Shown one piece after another: positions 15,101 to 24,535 of a DNA stretch of 64,000 nt. The stretch is from positions 5,659,773 to 5,723,772 of the forward strand of contig CM072160.1 of NCBI GenBank assembly GCA_036850595.1. The letters are read 5' to 3'. Made by a program: the position numbers and the translations under genes. The notes beneath the pieces are model-generated. The model had not been told where the DNA came from and did not search any database. It saw nothing but the letters and a program-made list of their open reading frames with translations. Position 1 is the stretch's first letter; each line of letters opens with the position of its first letter. The DNA comes from Rhyacichthys aspro (taxonomy: Eukaryota; Chordata; Actinopteri; Gobiiformes; Rhyacichthyidae).

Positions 15101-18100
15101 AATGTAGTTCCAATAGCAGGAAATACAAGGGTGCGGACCTTCACATGAGTAAAAAATAAGCCATAAGAACTAGTTCTACACAGAGCAGCAAAATGTAAAT
15201 CCATGCAGTATTTAAATAACCTTGCTGCAAGTGCTTAAACATTGTAGGCGTCAAATGTAAATGTATGATAAAGGCCTGACCTCGCTGACTAATAGCTAAT
15301 GAAATCAGTAAATCTATTAATAACTGCCAAAGTCTACAATAAGCCATAAGACAAATAGACAGTTAAAAACACTGAGCATTTTCTAAATAAAAGTAATTGA
15401 TACCAAAGTAAAATCAATAGTGGAATAAAATGCTTGTGAGGTTTGAAGCCCAGATCTATTATATGCAACACGACTGAGGATGGGTGCTGCTCTGAAAACC
15501 CCAGAGATCCCAGACCTGATAGTCCTTGGCCTCCTTCCAGACCGAGAGAGAATATAAAAGGCTCGGTCAAAGCACATCCCCAGTTTTTTAAGTTAGAGTC
15601 AGGAGGAGAATATTGAGGAGACAAAAGTGTAAGGTTTTGTACTGAACAGATGCTGAAGGATCAAAACGCTGATTCAGCTGTGTTTCTATGACTTTTAATA
15701 TAAATGTTGCTTACGCTAACAGCTTGTCGTCTTTTAAAATGGCAGCATAAGGTTGTCATTTCTTACATTTTATCCCCAGAGTTGTGCCATTTGGTTTTAT
15801 TCGAAGCTTGGGAGCCACACTATTTTATGTTGACAACATAACTCCAAGCAAAGAAACTGTTTTGTGGGAACATTTAACAATAATGGCTTGCAGTTCATAT
15901 TTCAACCTTTCAGAAATTAACTTTTAAACTGGAAAGGGTTGAAATGGGAAATTGTTTATGCAAAAAGTCAAATTCACAAAAAAAAACAAAAAAAAACCAA
16001 TCTATAAAATTTGCTAAAACACTGGTGCTTTTTTTGTTTTCAGACATTATTTGGAAAGACATGCTTATGTAGGATAACAAGAAGACATAACTGTGTCTCT
16101 GAGGCATGGGTATAATGGCAATAACAAATTTGATTTATATTTGATGCAAACTAATCAGCAAAATTTATGTTAATTTATGTTAATAAACCAACTCTTTATT
16201 CTTAAAAAACACTATTCTTTCCTTGGCGATCTATAAATGAGACCTTATTACCAATAACAGATGTGACTTTCAACAAAATAGCTTCGTTGAATTAAAATGT
16301 TTAATCAAGTCTGATACTGAATGTGTATTTTAAGTGCATGTTATCTGTTTAATGTCTAAAGATGTAGTAAAAGTTTTAAATCAAATTCAACCTTGTTTTC
16401 TATGCACAGGTGATCAATATTAATAGCTGTATTAGTAGTTCATGTGTGCTGGAGAAGCAGACTCAAGATCAATTTGCTTTACATTGAAGCCGAGGTAGTT
16501 TATTATCACACATTACATTAACAGGGAAAGCCTTTAGGGAGTTTTATACATGAACACATCGTCTCAATATCTAACTCCTTCCTGTTTTTTCTCTTTGTCT
16601 TCCTTTTCCTTTGTGGGTCTAGGTGACCATCTGGGAGGCACTGACCAATAGCAAACCAGGGGCTCACCCGCTGTCATGTGACCCCAGCCGCCTGGACAGG
16701 TCAGACATGGATCTCCATTTTACTTATTCACACGTCCTGCGTTTAAACTCACTGTTATCAGAGTCTCGTGATATGTTTTCCATCTTGTGGTTATCAGTGT
16801 TTGTTTTTTTAAATTCCATCTCTTCTTTTCTGTTCATACTCAGTAACTCTGTCTGTTATCTCCTCTTTATTCCAATTCATTTGATCCATCCTGCCTTTCT
16901 TCTCTCATCCCCTGGATATGTACTGTGCGTGTTTGTAGAGAGATATGGGGGTAAAGAGGTTGAGTTTCCTGCTTATACAGTCCACAGTGCTGCTGTTGAC
17001 TTTGGTCTGTTATCTTTCCACTCAGTCTTCCTTCTCAGTCTTCCCTGTTTGCAGATGAGTGGATAGATACACAGACAGACTCATCTGGCTTTGACACAGT
17101 CTTGCCACTTCTGATTTGGACCAATAACATACTGTTAGAGTGCTTTTATATGTTCCCAGACCCTCTGCAGTACTAATGCATGTATGTTTTTTACAAATAA
17201 CTTTTAAGTAATATTATTTCTCGTAGGATATTGTGTAGTGTAGTATAGCATAGTATAGTATAGGCTCAAATATAGTGTGGTAGAGTATTGTGAGTATAGA
17301 AAAGTAGACCCTGTACTATACTCTGCACTCTAGAGTATAGTAAGTATAAATCATAAATAAAGTATAATAAATAAATGTCAAGCAATGACCTAAATGTCCC
17401 ATTTATTTTTCCAAACCAACATGAAAGTTCAGACATCATTGTTCTATTATTGTATTTTGAAAATGTCTGCTACAATCACAAGGACAACCCTTTGTTTTAA
17501 CTTGAAGGGGCAGCTTTGCTCCAGTTTCCTGTTATAGCTCTTCTGTCCATCAGCAGCATTTTTATGTGTCGTTTCTTTTTATAGCTTCCTCTGTTCTTAA
17601 AAGGACAGCAGAGTACAGTTGTTTGAAAGAGGATATCCCGTAATGTGCTTATGTGTTTATGATTCTCTCTCTAATATGCAATCAATGCTGGAGGTGTGAA
17701 TATCAACTGGAAATAAATTAAGAACACTTTTTTTCTACTTTCACTGCATTAAATACACTACACAGGTTGTAATATTTAATTAGATGTAGAAAATATATCT
17801 TTAAAAGTCTGTAAGTAATTGAGTTCGTGTTAAATGACCTTAAATGGTAAAGACCTAACTCTAGAGCTTCCTTCTGGCCTGATGTCTTGTTTTGGAAGTC
17901 AAAAAAACCCTTTCTGTCAGTCAGTGGTTATTAGAATTGATTTAGTTGAGTTAGTTGAAATAATAACTGTGACGAACAAGTAGCTAAGTGGTGTTTTTGA
18001 CTCCATCGTTAATGTAGCACAAGTCAAATAATTACATTTCACTTGAGTTTTTGCACTTATTTGAGGAATACCACTTTACACCAATGCCAAAACTTTATAT

Positions 18101-18384
18101 CACTTTATTAAAGCGCACGCCTCATAATTTGTAAACACTTAAATAATCACTAAATAAAATAGCCACTGTTTGCTCGTTCCAGGACGCCTCAGCACAAGTC
18201 CCGTCCCGCATCCAGCCTCTGTTCAACACCCTCTAAAAAGCAGCCCAACGCGTGCAGCTACGACGAGCAGCTACGCATCGCCATGGAGATCTCAGCGCGG
18301 GAGCAAGAGGAGGCGGAGCTTCGGCGGCGGCAGGAAGAGGAGGAGCTACAGCGAATCATCCGCCTGTCACTCATGGAGAAGTGA
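33..18384 (+). CDS. ankrd13b: ankrd13b, ankyrin repeat domain-containing protein 13B (3' 13 coding exons; 5' end outside window)
   Basis: Joined exons: 33-157, 1471-1516, 1988-2131, 3040-3280, 5844-5910, 7092-7173, 8606-8670, 10349-10485, 12003-12160, 13371-13559, 14629-14792, 16623-16699 and 18183-18384, giving 564 residues and a TGA stop. ANKRD13 proteins are membrane-associated adaptors that bind K63-linked ubiquitin on activated receptors such as EGFR and control their internalisation. Visible here are the end of the ankyrin region (LQEAVSTRD), the long conserved central domain (GPCR-chaperone type; [58 protein letters not shown]) and C-terminal ubiquitin-interacting motifs. All exon phases join. 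Paralogue choice rests on recalled ANKRD13B similarity and on ssh2 and slc6a4 being neighbours; ANKRD13D (next to SSH3 in human) is the alternative. Roughly the first 85 residues are missing because the window starts inside the gene. Confidence 0.92.
1471..1516 (+). CDS. ankrd13b: ankrd13b exon ([15 protein letters not shown])
   Basis: A 46-nt exon with acceptor AATCCAG and donor GTGAGT. It starts in phase 0 and ends with the first base of a Val codon that the next exon completes. The peptide [15 protein letters not shown] is a hallmark of the ANKRD13 family. Confidence 0.93.
1988..2131 (+). CDS. ankrd13b: ankrd13b exon ([20 protein letters not shown])
   Basis: Acceptor CCTCAG, donor GTCAGG. 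Encodes the start of the conserved central domain, including [15 protein letters not shown]. The exon ends after the first base of the following Asp codon. Confidence 0.94.
3040..3280 (+). CDS. ankrd13b: ankrd13b exon with an expanded Cys/Gly/Ala loop
   Basis: Acceptor GTCCCAG, donor GTCAGA. Starts [17 protein letters not shown] and ends [15 protein letters not shown]. Between the two conserved ends lies a loop (about 3105-3205) rich in Cys, Gly and Ala that looks longer than the loop I recall in human ANKRD13B. The reading frame is open and GC-rich throughout, so the loop is coding. Confidence 0.93.
3500..4012. repeat. degenerate short tandem repeat, core GGACTAAACC
   Basis: The core word GGACTAAACC or a close variant (GACTAAACC, GGGCTAAACC, GGACTTAACA) recurs many times over about 0.5 kb, for example at 3518-3527 and around 3575, 3620, 3858, 3933, 3954 and 3998. 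Spacing is irregular at roughly 10-25 bp. This looks like an old, decayed minisatellite in the ankrd13b intron between the exons at 3040 and 5844. Confidence 0.7.
5844..5910 (+). CDS. ankrd13b: ankrd13b exon ([22 protein letters not shown])
   Basis: A 67-nt exon: acceptor TTTTCCAG, donor GTAAAG. It encodes [20 protein letters not shown] plus AK, nearly invariant across ANKRD13 proteins, and ends in phase 0. Confidence 0.95.
7092..7173 (+). CDS. ankrd13b: ankrd13b exon ([18 protein letters not shown])
   Basis: Acceptor TTGAAG, donor GTGCCT. Encodes [18 protein letters not shown] followed by a Lys/Asn-rich linker, and ends after the first base of a Gly codon. Neither splice site is ideal, but the phase and family similarity on both sides fix them. 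Confidence 0.9.
8606..8670 (+). CDS. ankrd13b: ankrd13b exon ([20 protein letters not shown])
   Basis: Acceptor TTCGCAG, donor GTGAGT. Encodes [18 protein letters not shown] then PNNG, phase 0 at the end. It corresponds to the [13 protein letters not shown] block of the human protein. Confidence 0.94.
8855..9040 (+). mobile_element. diverged 3' tail of an L2/Maui-type LINE
   Basis: The stretch holds, in order, landmarks of a common fish LINE tail: CCTACCGTCCAAAGACATGC, a 'gaattcatgaatctaaat' block, a TGTCTGTCTCTAAATATTAG block, CTGGGATAGCCTCTAGCCCC and a final TTATCCATCATTTAG. The copy is heavily mutated and carries no ORF. Identification is from memory of the family consensus. Confidence 0.55.
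10349..10485 (+). CDS. ankrd13b: ankrd13b exon ([18 protein letters not shown])
   Basis: Acceptor TGCGCAG, donor GTGACA. Encodes [20 protein letters not shown] then EYFNP and ends in LTTKTQ plus two bases of Arg. The EYFNP and TTKTQ blocks are family-conserved; the segments between them are variable. Confidence 0.92.
12003..12160 (+). CDS. ankrd13b: ankrd13b exon ([15 protein letters not shown]...[14 protein letters not shown])
   Basis: Acceptor TTGTTCAG, donor GTAAGG. Encodes [19 protein letters not shown], then [19 protein letters not shown] and [13 protein letters not shown]. This is the most conserved stretch of the gene and anchors the family call. Confidence 0.96.
12296..12420. repeat. 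probable teleost interspersed repeat fragment
   Basis: The segment 'ctttatttgtcccctgaagg' followed by 'gaattcacagttcaaag' and an 'aacagcagaaggcaatac' block resembles a dispersed fish repeat that often starts with a 'ctttattgatccccgaag' motif. I cannot name the family. It is inside the ankrd13b intron that follows the exon at 12003. Confidence 0.35.
13371..13559 (+). CDS. ankrd13b: ankrd13b exon ([14 protein letters not shown], Gly/Ser-rich linker)
   Basis: Acceptor TTCCGCAG, donor GTGAGA. Encodes [20 protein letters not shown], then a Gly/Asp-rich linker and a serine run ([16 protein letters not shown]) that also occurs in human ANKRD13B. The exon ends after the first base of a Thr codon. 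The donor at 13560 rather than 13561 keeps the frame into the next exon. Confidence 0.92.
14629..14792 (+). CDS. ankrd13b: ankrd13b exon with a ubiquitin-interacting motif
   Basis: Acceptor CGCTGCAG, donor GTTCAG. Encodes [25 protein letters not shown] and then an acidic run leading into [20 protein letters not shown]. The acidic patch followed by the hydrophobic-x-x-Ala-x-x-x-Ser pattern is a textbook UIM. Ends in phase 0. Confidence 0.94.
16623..16699 (+). CDS. ankrd13b: ankrd13b exon ([13 protein letters not shown])
   Basis: Acceptor GGTCTAG, donor GTCAGA. Encodes [18 protein letters not shown] and the start of a proline-rich variable linker. Ends with two bases of an Arg codon. An open frame runs on to 17066 into intron sequence and should not be read as coding. 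Confidence 0.92.
17228..17350. repeat. imperfect TAGTA/TATAG simple repeat
   Basis: Repeated TAGTA, TATAG and GTATAG words run for about 120 bp with interruptions, in the last intron of ankrd13b. The pattern is a decayed pentanucleotide-like microsatellite. Confidence 0.7.
18183..18384 (+). CDS. ankrd13b: ankrd13b terminal exon with two C-terminal UIMs and stop
   Basis: Acceptor CGTTCCAG. Encodes a basic/Ser linker, then [19 protein letters not shown] (UIM with Ala and Ser in register) and [16 protein letters not shown] before TGA at 18382-18384. The second motif has Ile where the UIM consensus has Ala, as the human C terminus also appears to have. The charged helical tail probably contacts polyubiquitin chains. 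Confidence 0.94.
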
Positions 18385-18790
18385 GGGAGCTGCTGATTGG
18401 CTCGTTAGGCTCAGAGGGGCGTGGTCTGGATAAAAAGGGACTGTTCGGGAGAAAAGGGCACAATTAAAGCACACTTTGTCCTATGTCCCCTCTGTCCTTT
18501 GCCAGACTTGTCCCGTGAGGCTGTTTCTGGTGCCACATGGTACTTTTGACCAATGCCAGTTTACAAGCAACAACCTAATAAGAACAAAATAAGTGGAATG
18601 CCTCTTTGACCAACAGTGGCCATGTTGTTGGATGTGTGGTGTCTGGTTGTTGACTTTTTTTTTCTTGTGTGCATGTGTGAGTGTTTTTCAAAACCAGCTC
18701 TGCAACAGGTCGTCGCCATGTTATGTTAAGTTATGTGTCTTTTTTTTTAATTATTATCATTATTAATAATAAAAGCAAACAATGAAAAGG
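18385..18790 (+). promoter_or_regulatory. ankrd13b: ankrd13b 3' UTR with candidate poly(A) signal at 18768-18773
   Basis: AATAAA at 18768-18773 lies 384 nt after the stop and is the first canonical poly(A) hexamer on this strand that I found there. It follows a T-rich run and precedes mixed sequence, giving a predicted 3' UTR of about 0.4 kb. Later ATTAAA hexamers could extend it. Confidence 0.5.
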
Positions 18791-21700
18791 GGTCAGAGAC
18801 AGTAACTTGTTTTTTGGGTCTCAACACCTACATTTTCAAAATTAAAGGGATTATATGTACTTTTATACATAATACATAATTATAAACTCCAGAATGTATA
18901 CAGTGTCAACTTAGTGGGCCACAGAACTCTGAATTACTATTGATTGGCACATTAAAGTTTTCCACAGGGAATAATGTACACCAAAATGGACATCCTGTTA
19001 GACTGATTGCAATTAGGGTTAAGTGTTCCAGTAGCTCATGACTCCATCTAGTGGTACAGAGTCATATAGCAGACTTCTTGTCATAGCAGTTTTGCAGTTT
19101 TCTGTTAGTATCTCTATCATACAATGCATTGCTTTCTTTGAATTTTTTTTTAAGGTTTGTTTGGGGCCTTTTTTGCCTTTTTTTAATTATTTGGACAGTG
19201 GATCAATAGCAAACAGGGCAAGAGAGAGGGGAATGACATCAGATGCATGACCTGAGCCAGAATTGAACCCTGGTCTCTTGAGTATGTGGCATGTGCGCTA
19301 CGTGGTGAGCCACTGAGAATATACAATGAATGGTATATTCATTCAGACCTCAATGTCATGGCCACCACAATGTCTCTTCTTTACAACAAACAGACAGTTT
19401 TCTAATATCTCTTTCACTTTTATACAAACAAAAGCAAGAAAGAGTGCATGGTGACACACAGCCGTGGAGCAGGTCGAGTTGTACTGACTACACAGTTGTT
19501 CGAGGTAAATTAGCCACTTGTCCCCATTACTGTTTCTGTTAACACCTAAACCCTTCCTTGCAGGTTAGGTTAGCCAAAGTAACTGACTCACTTACTGCTT
19601 TAATGAGTAAAAACTACATATAGTCCCTTTAAAGATTTATCAAGTTGAACTGAATGTTAACATAATGACTCAAAAAGAAAAAAAAATCAATAAACTAAAA
19701 GAACACAGTTGTTTTCTTTGCACAATATCCAGATGTACTGTACTTTGCTCGTGGTAGGTCACTTTGACTGTTATTGAATGTTGGTATGATCTTTATTGAA
19801 GTCTCTGAGCACAAAATAACCAAACTCAGGCTAGGTCTAGTTTCAGCCTGATGTTAGACTGCGGGGGCACAGGAAAGTGAAACGTATGTCAATAACAAAT
19901 AAATGGGTGTCAATATTAAAGGTACAAGAGGAAACAAAATTTGAACTGTATAGTGTCTGTATTTCTGTCTTCATGGTATGTACAATCATTCAGCATGGGT
20001 TGCACCTCTGTAAAGTCCATCTGTCCAGTCTGGGTCCAGCCTTGAGACCTGCAATACACAAGCACTCTCCTTGTTTTAAATGTTCTTTGTTGGGCTTTAT
20101 TCCACATAATATTAACTCTTATCACACTAAATGCCAAAAACAAAAGCAACACTACTGTAAAGTTGCAATATTGCAGGGCTCAAAGTCAGACAAACACATT
20201 TCATTTACAACACATGGACAGTTGGTCACTTCTGCTCTTTCTGATTTTAATATTTATGTAAAACACTCACACTTCAATATCAGCACAAACCAAGGAGAGC
20301 GCCTTCTGCCCTCTCCTGTTCATAGCTTGCTCGGTTGATGAAAACGCTCATTTTTATACTTTGACACAAACAGAGAGGCAGTTTTCATGGTCTACGCTGG
20401 AAAAGGACATGTCAATTCAAATAAAGATCCTTTGGAGCAGCAACATGTGTCTCTCTTAATCCCTTTTCATTACAGCTAGCTTTAAATCCCTGGGGCGCAC
20501 AGGGAGTTTTAGCTACAGCTCCACTCAGTAACTTTGGGTGAGTGAGAGACAGTGACAAAAGCAATTAATTTCTCACAGGATTGGAGAAGCAGCAACGTCA
20601 GGCGCTGTCCCTGAGAGAGAGGAGCTGTTTTTAGCAGCTTCCACCTCCACCGTCTATGCGTGTGACATGGATTCCCAATACCTTATCCCCAATCCGAGTG
20701 GGCTTTTCTTGGAGTTATTTTAATCTTGACAGGGAGAAAAGAACACCACAGAGACCGTCCAAGAAACTGCACAGGCAGGGTTTGGGAGGGCTACTTTCAA
20801 ACTGTATTTCTGCAAATGTGTTCCTAGTACGCATTTTTGAAAAGATAATTTAGTGCAGCTCTTAGTTTGGAGCTCTGCTGTAACAGTGGTCAACTAAATC
20901 TGTTCAAATGAGAATATTAGAACACTATATTTTTGCCCCTTAGCAGAAATACATAACACAAATCCTGTGTTATTGATTTAGTAGCATAGTAGGCTATTTG
21001 CTATTTTACATGTATGTATCCCTGCTCAATAATCCCTGCACACAGAGATGCTTTCTGCACTCTGGTGGTGGCTGTGTGCAATGGGGAAATGTAAATTTAA
21101 ACATATTCAGCCTTGCTTCAGCCCCACATTATGAAAAACATCAGAAAGATAGACACAATGGGGGCTGGTGGAGGCTGTGAAGTGAATTTGTAACAGATTT
21201 AAAGTTAGATGTGCTGAAGAAAACACAAGCTGAGAGCATCAGTATGCAAAGAAGAAAGCTGCCAATCCCAGCCGCGGCAGCAGGGGGAAGTCACTCATTC
21301 ACTCTGTACCAGCTTTATTTCTCTGTATTTAAAGAATCGTCTCTTTAAGGCTGTTCAGATTGGGACATGCTCAGTGTAAAATTAGTCAAATGTTACCACA
21401 CAACTGCTGAAGGGAATCTGTTTAATGAAAGAGTCTTGGTTTCACACTTGATTTATTTAGATAATGTTAGGTGGTCTAAATCTTGATTTAAGTTTAGAAT
21501 GAAAATAATTTCAGAGGAAGGGGGCCCCTGAACAAATACTAGAGAAATACATTTCATGTCATCAAGTAGAAGTAGACCAGAAATTAGAAGAGTTTAATAA
21601 TTTAGGGGCAAAAGTTATTTTTTAAAAGATTGTGTTTGTCCAAGAAAGGTAAACACCCTTTTCCTGCAGCAGTGCGTAGTTTGTCCGCTCTGGGAAAATG

Positions 21701-22499
21701 ATTTAAATTACTATTTTTTTAAATAATGGAAATGGCAAGTTTTATTTTGTTGAACTGAGGAGTACGGACTTTCACACCATGCACCTGTTAAATGTTCATA
21801 ATAAAAAACATGTTTAATTTCAGCTTTGCCAAAAACAAAACCTGTATCCATACATAGGGCTTGCATTTACCAGCCCTTTAGTGTCAGTCTGTCTACTTCT
21901 GAGTGTGTCTGTGTCAGCAGGAGCCTCTGTGGCCTATATTCCCAGAGTTTAATTACCCACATGAAACAGTAGGTAAAATGTCAGCCAGAAATAAGCTGCG
22001 CACAGCACCTCCACAGATCATTCACCAAGGAGACCGAGTAGGCCGGCTCAAAGGAAAAGCCTGTAGGAAAAAGTGCTTACGAACAACAGTGAAGATGATG
22101 GCATGACCTTCAGCCTCTTTAGCCTTTGGAGGTGTTTACTATTAGGAACTGATGACAATGTAAATACAGGATACATGGTTGCATCATCTTCTGTCTCAAC
22201 TTTTCCCAATGGAAAAAGGTGTGGCTTTGAAAAAAATTATGGATGTTGCCATTTCTATATGATTGTCTTAGGATTAGCCATTTGAATTGATCTTGTTTAA
22301 TGTGTTAATTAAAAACAGCATAGAGTTTGGAAGTAAGGGAGGCAAATTGTTTCATGCAACTGCATTAGACGTATATATACATGTATAACTGTAAAACTGA
22401 CCAGTAGGTGGCTCTAGACTCAACCAGAAGCCTGTCAGCTGTTGTTTCCTCAATGAGATAAATAAAGTTAAAACAAAAATACAGTCAAAACACAATCAT
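18791..22499. other. intergenic region between the convergent ankrd13b and ssh2 genes
   Basis: About 3.7 kb separate the predicted 3' ends of the two genes. I find no supported gene and, in particular, no coronin exon. A 153-codon open frame at 19877-20338 on the plus strand has no recognisable domain, low-complexity composition and no splice partner, so it is not called. An old SINE-like repeat sits at about 19141-19320. A weak imperfect hairpin occurs at 20477-20515 (13 of 16 pairs, 7-nt loop). Confidence 0.6.
19141..19320 (+). mobile_element. old SINE-like/tRNA-related dispersed repeat
   Basis: The layout is a T-rich head with a 'ggggccttttttgcc' block, then GACAGTGGAT, 'gagagaggggaatgacatc', 'agaattgaaccctgg' and 'gtgagccactgaga'. 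This matches a widespread teleost repeat whose 3' part resembles a tRNA TPsiC arm (GAATTGAACCCTGG). Family assignment is from memory and the copy is diverged. Confidence 0.5.
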
Positions 22500-23023
22500 T
22501 TTACTCATTGCTTCAGCCCTTTATTAAAAAAACAACATTTCAGCTTTGTCCTGGTTTAAAAATCTGAATGAATCCGTCCAAAAACAAACACCGACTGAGT
22601 TCAGTGCAAAGAATCCTATGGTATAAGAGACTCCAAGTAAAAGAAAATCAACATTTAAAGAGTAAAGTGCATGTTTTGAGAGACACCCCCAACATATTTC
22701 AGAAACTGAAGAGGCAGCGAGGGTCGCACACTGAAAACAAACGCGTTAAAAAACAAAAAAGAACATAGATACAGTAATGATGCATATGGTTCAGTCTTAG
22801 TTTGGACATTCATATTTCATTACAACCTGAACTCCAGTTGAGACAGCACATCCAGTGGTTTACATGCAAACAGCCTATTCATTTCTTGCACAGAAGTTAC
22901 TATAATTATTCTGCTACTTACAAATTGAACTGCCAGTAAATCTGACAATTTCACACATACGTTTCATGCAGTCTCTTTCACGCAGCTCCAGTTGTGCCTG
23001 TTCCAGTCCACTGTTGCGAGGTT
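22500..23023 (-). promoter_or_regulatory. ssh2: ssh2 3' UTR with candidate poly(A) signal at 22525-22520
   Basis: On the minus strand AATAAA occurs at 22525-22520, about 500 nt after the stop, with GT-rich sequence just beyond (about 22500-22475). I saw no better hexamer nearer the stop, so a 3' UTR of about 0.5 kb is inferred. Confidence 0.5.
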
Positions 23024-24535
23024 TTACATTGTATTGTACAGCACAGTGACAGCGCGGTGCTTTTTCTCAGTGGATGTTTTACGAGAACGTCTAGATGAGT
23101 GTCCTCTTCCCTGTTTTTGTGACGCTGCAACATTAGTCCCGCTACAATCAAGCTCCTCCCCCTCACCAACGTTTTCTCTTTGACGACAAGAGGACGACAA
23201 GGATGCATCTGGCTCCTTTTGGTTTGGGGACAGAGGTACCTTTTCAGAGGAGGAGATCTTAGCTAACACTTTTTGCTTTTTCTTCCAGGAGTCGTCTAAG
23301 CGATTTTGGGATTTAGAAAAAGAGTCTTGGGAGTGTGATGACTTGGTGTGAGACGTCAAATCCAGGTCACTAAGGTCAGTGGCCGACAGCTCTAGACAGT
23401 CCAGTTTAGCCAAAGAGGCTGACCTTTTCATAAGAGAAGGTGGGGTGAGCCCTGCTTGGCGTAAACGGGCTTCTAGTTCAATGGCTCGGTGCCATCCTGT
23501 CGGCTCAAGAGCGCTCTTCCCCTCTTGTCTCTCTCTAGGCCTAGTAACAACGTCTAAACTTGAATGGCTCTGTGAAATACTCGCCTCTTTACTTATATCC
23601 ATTTTGTCTGTGACTCGTTCCTGTTTGTCTCTTATTTCCAGACTAATGCCATCATGAAGAAAAGCCTGCAGTTCTCGTAGCGTCTGCTGTATGTGCTCGA
23701 GCTCCTGGCTGCCGCGGGCTAACCTGCTCTGGGCCACACAGTCGGGACTACACCCCAGTGTACCAACCTGACAATCAGTGTCCGACTCCTTCACAGTCAC
23801 CCCATCGAGACTCAAGTGATCTGAACAGGCCTGGGGCTCATTGTGTTGCGTTTGGCTTAGAGGCTGTCTTTGGGAGTGGGTTGAGGTATGTAAAGATGGG
23901 TCTACTATGTGGCTATTAGAGACTAGTGATGTCTCCGTTTGTGTTAACATTTGGCTTTCAATGGATGCATGTACAGCATCAGAAACTTGGCTAACATTTA
24001 AATTATGACAGAACGAGTCTGAATCTGAGGAGTCAAGACTTTTAATGTCTTGTTTTGACCCTGTTTGCTTTCCACAGTCTTTGGACCTAAGATCCGTTTG
24101 CTCTTCCTGAGTTAGTCCTTGTCCGAACGAGTCCAAACTATGAGAAAGTTCGGTCGATTGTTGTAGGGAGCGTATTAGTGAGTTTTCATTGGTGGGGGAA
24201 TGTAGTGGGGACCGCTGACTCGCAGCCATCTCCTGTTTGAGTTTCTGCTCCAGCTGCTTCGTGGCTCGCCGCACTGAGCCTGCAGGCCAGTCGCTCGACA
24301 ACATGGAGGGGGTTGGCAGGTTTGAAGGGGGACTAACGGAGCCCGGTTCAGTCCCAGTGTCGATAGGCTCGGTTCGTGTGAGCTGAAGGCTGGGGGAGGA
24401 GAGGGTAAAGGATGAAGAGGCGGTGGTGCTGGAAATAGAAGAGGCAGGGTGGCTTATGGCTTCAATCTCAGTGACAATGTGGCGGACTGATACTCCGTTG
24501 TCATGGTGAGGGGCGGGGTCAGCACAGTCTTCAGA
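23024..24535 (-). CDS. ssh2: ssh2 terminal exon (Ser-rich regulatory tail)
   Basis: Acceptor CTCTCTCAG, then 503 codons and stop. Conserved islands in a variable Ser/Thr/Gln-rich background: NGVSVRHIVTEIEAIS, SVRRATKQLEQKLKQE, a coiled-coil-like segment QELEHIQQTLRELQAF, ARLRQAGLTPPSLMKRSASL (14-3-3-type phosphoserine site) and the basic C terminus ending VLYNTM. Most plus-strand open frames here are antisense shadows. Confidence 0.95.
   Translation of the reverse strand, partial: SEDCADPAPHHDNGVSVRHIVTEIEAISHPASSISSTTASSSFTLSSPSLQLTRTEPIDTGTEPGSVSPPSNLPTPSMLSSDWPAGSVRRATKQLEQKLKQEMAASQRSPLHSPTNENSLIRSLQQSTELSHSLDSFGQGLTQEEQTDLRSKDCGKQTGSKQDIKSLDSSDSDSFCHNLNVSQVSDAVHASIESQMLTQTETSLVSNSHIVDPSLHTSTHSQRQPLSQTQHNEPQACSDHLSLDGVTVKESDTDCQVGTLGCSPDCVAQSRLARGSQELEHIQQTLRELQAFLHDGISLEIRDKQERVTDKMDISKEASISQSHSSLDVVTRPRERQEGKSALEPTGWHRAIELEARLRQAGLTPPSLMKRSASLAKLDCLELSATDLSDLDLTSHTKSSHSQDSFSKSQNRLDDSWKKKQKVLAKISSSEKVPLSPNQKEPDASLSSSCRQRENVGEGEELDCSGTNVAASQKQGRGHSSRRSRKTSTEKKHRAVTVLYNTM

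Larger units (their letters stand above)
158..18182 (+). other. ankrd13b introns: contents
   Basis: The twelve introns run from 0.47 kb (1517-1987) to 2.56 kb (3281-5843), and most are 0.9-1.8 kb. I see no independent gene in them. Recognisable contents are a degenerate GGACTAAACC-type repeat (3500-4012), a diverged L2/Maui-like LINE tail (about 8855-9040), a probable interspersed repeat (about 12296-12420) and a TAGTA-type simple repeat (17228-17350). The rest is AT-rich unique-looking sequence. Confidence 0.7.

Noticed and set aside
16700..17066. Long continuation of the ankrd13b frame past 16699
   Set aside because: The extension is hydrophobic low-complexity intron translation. The donor at 16700 restores frame with the terminal exon at 18183.
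19877..20338. 153-codon plus-strand ORF between ankrd13b and ssh2
   Set aside because: No domain, no splice partner and low-information composition; it lies in the tail-to-tail intergenic DNA. More likely chance than a gene.
20477..20515. Imperfect hairpin in the intergenic region
   Set aside because: Only 13 of 16 pairs and no conservation evidence; such structures are common by chance at this size.
18791..22499. A coro6 gene, expected here from human synteny
   Set aside because: No WD-repeat/coronin-like coding blocks or spliceable exons were seen on either strand.
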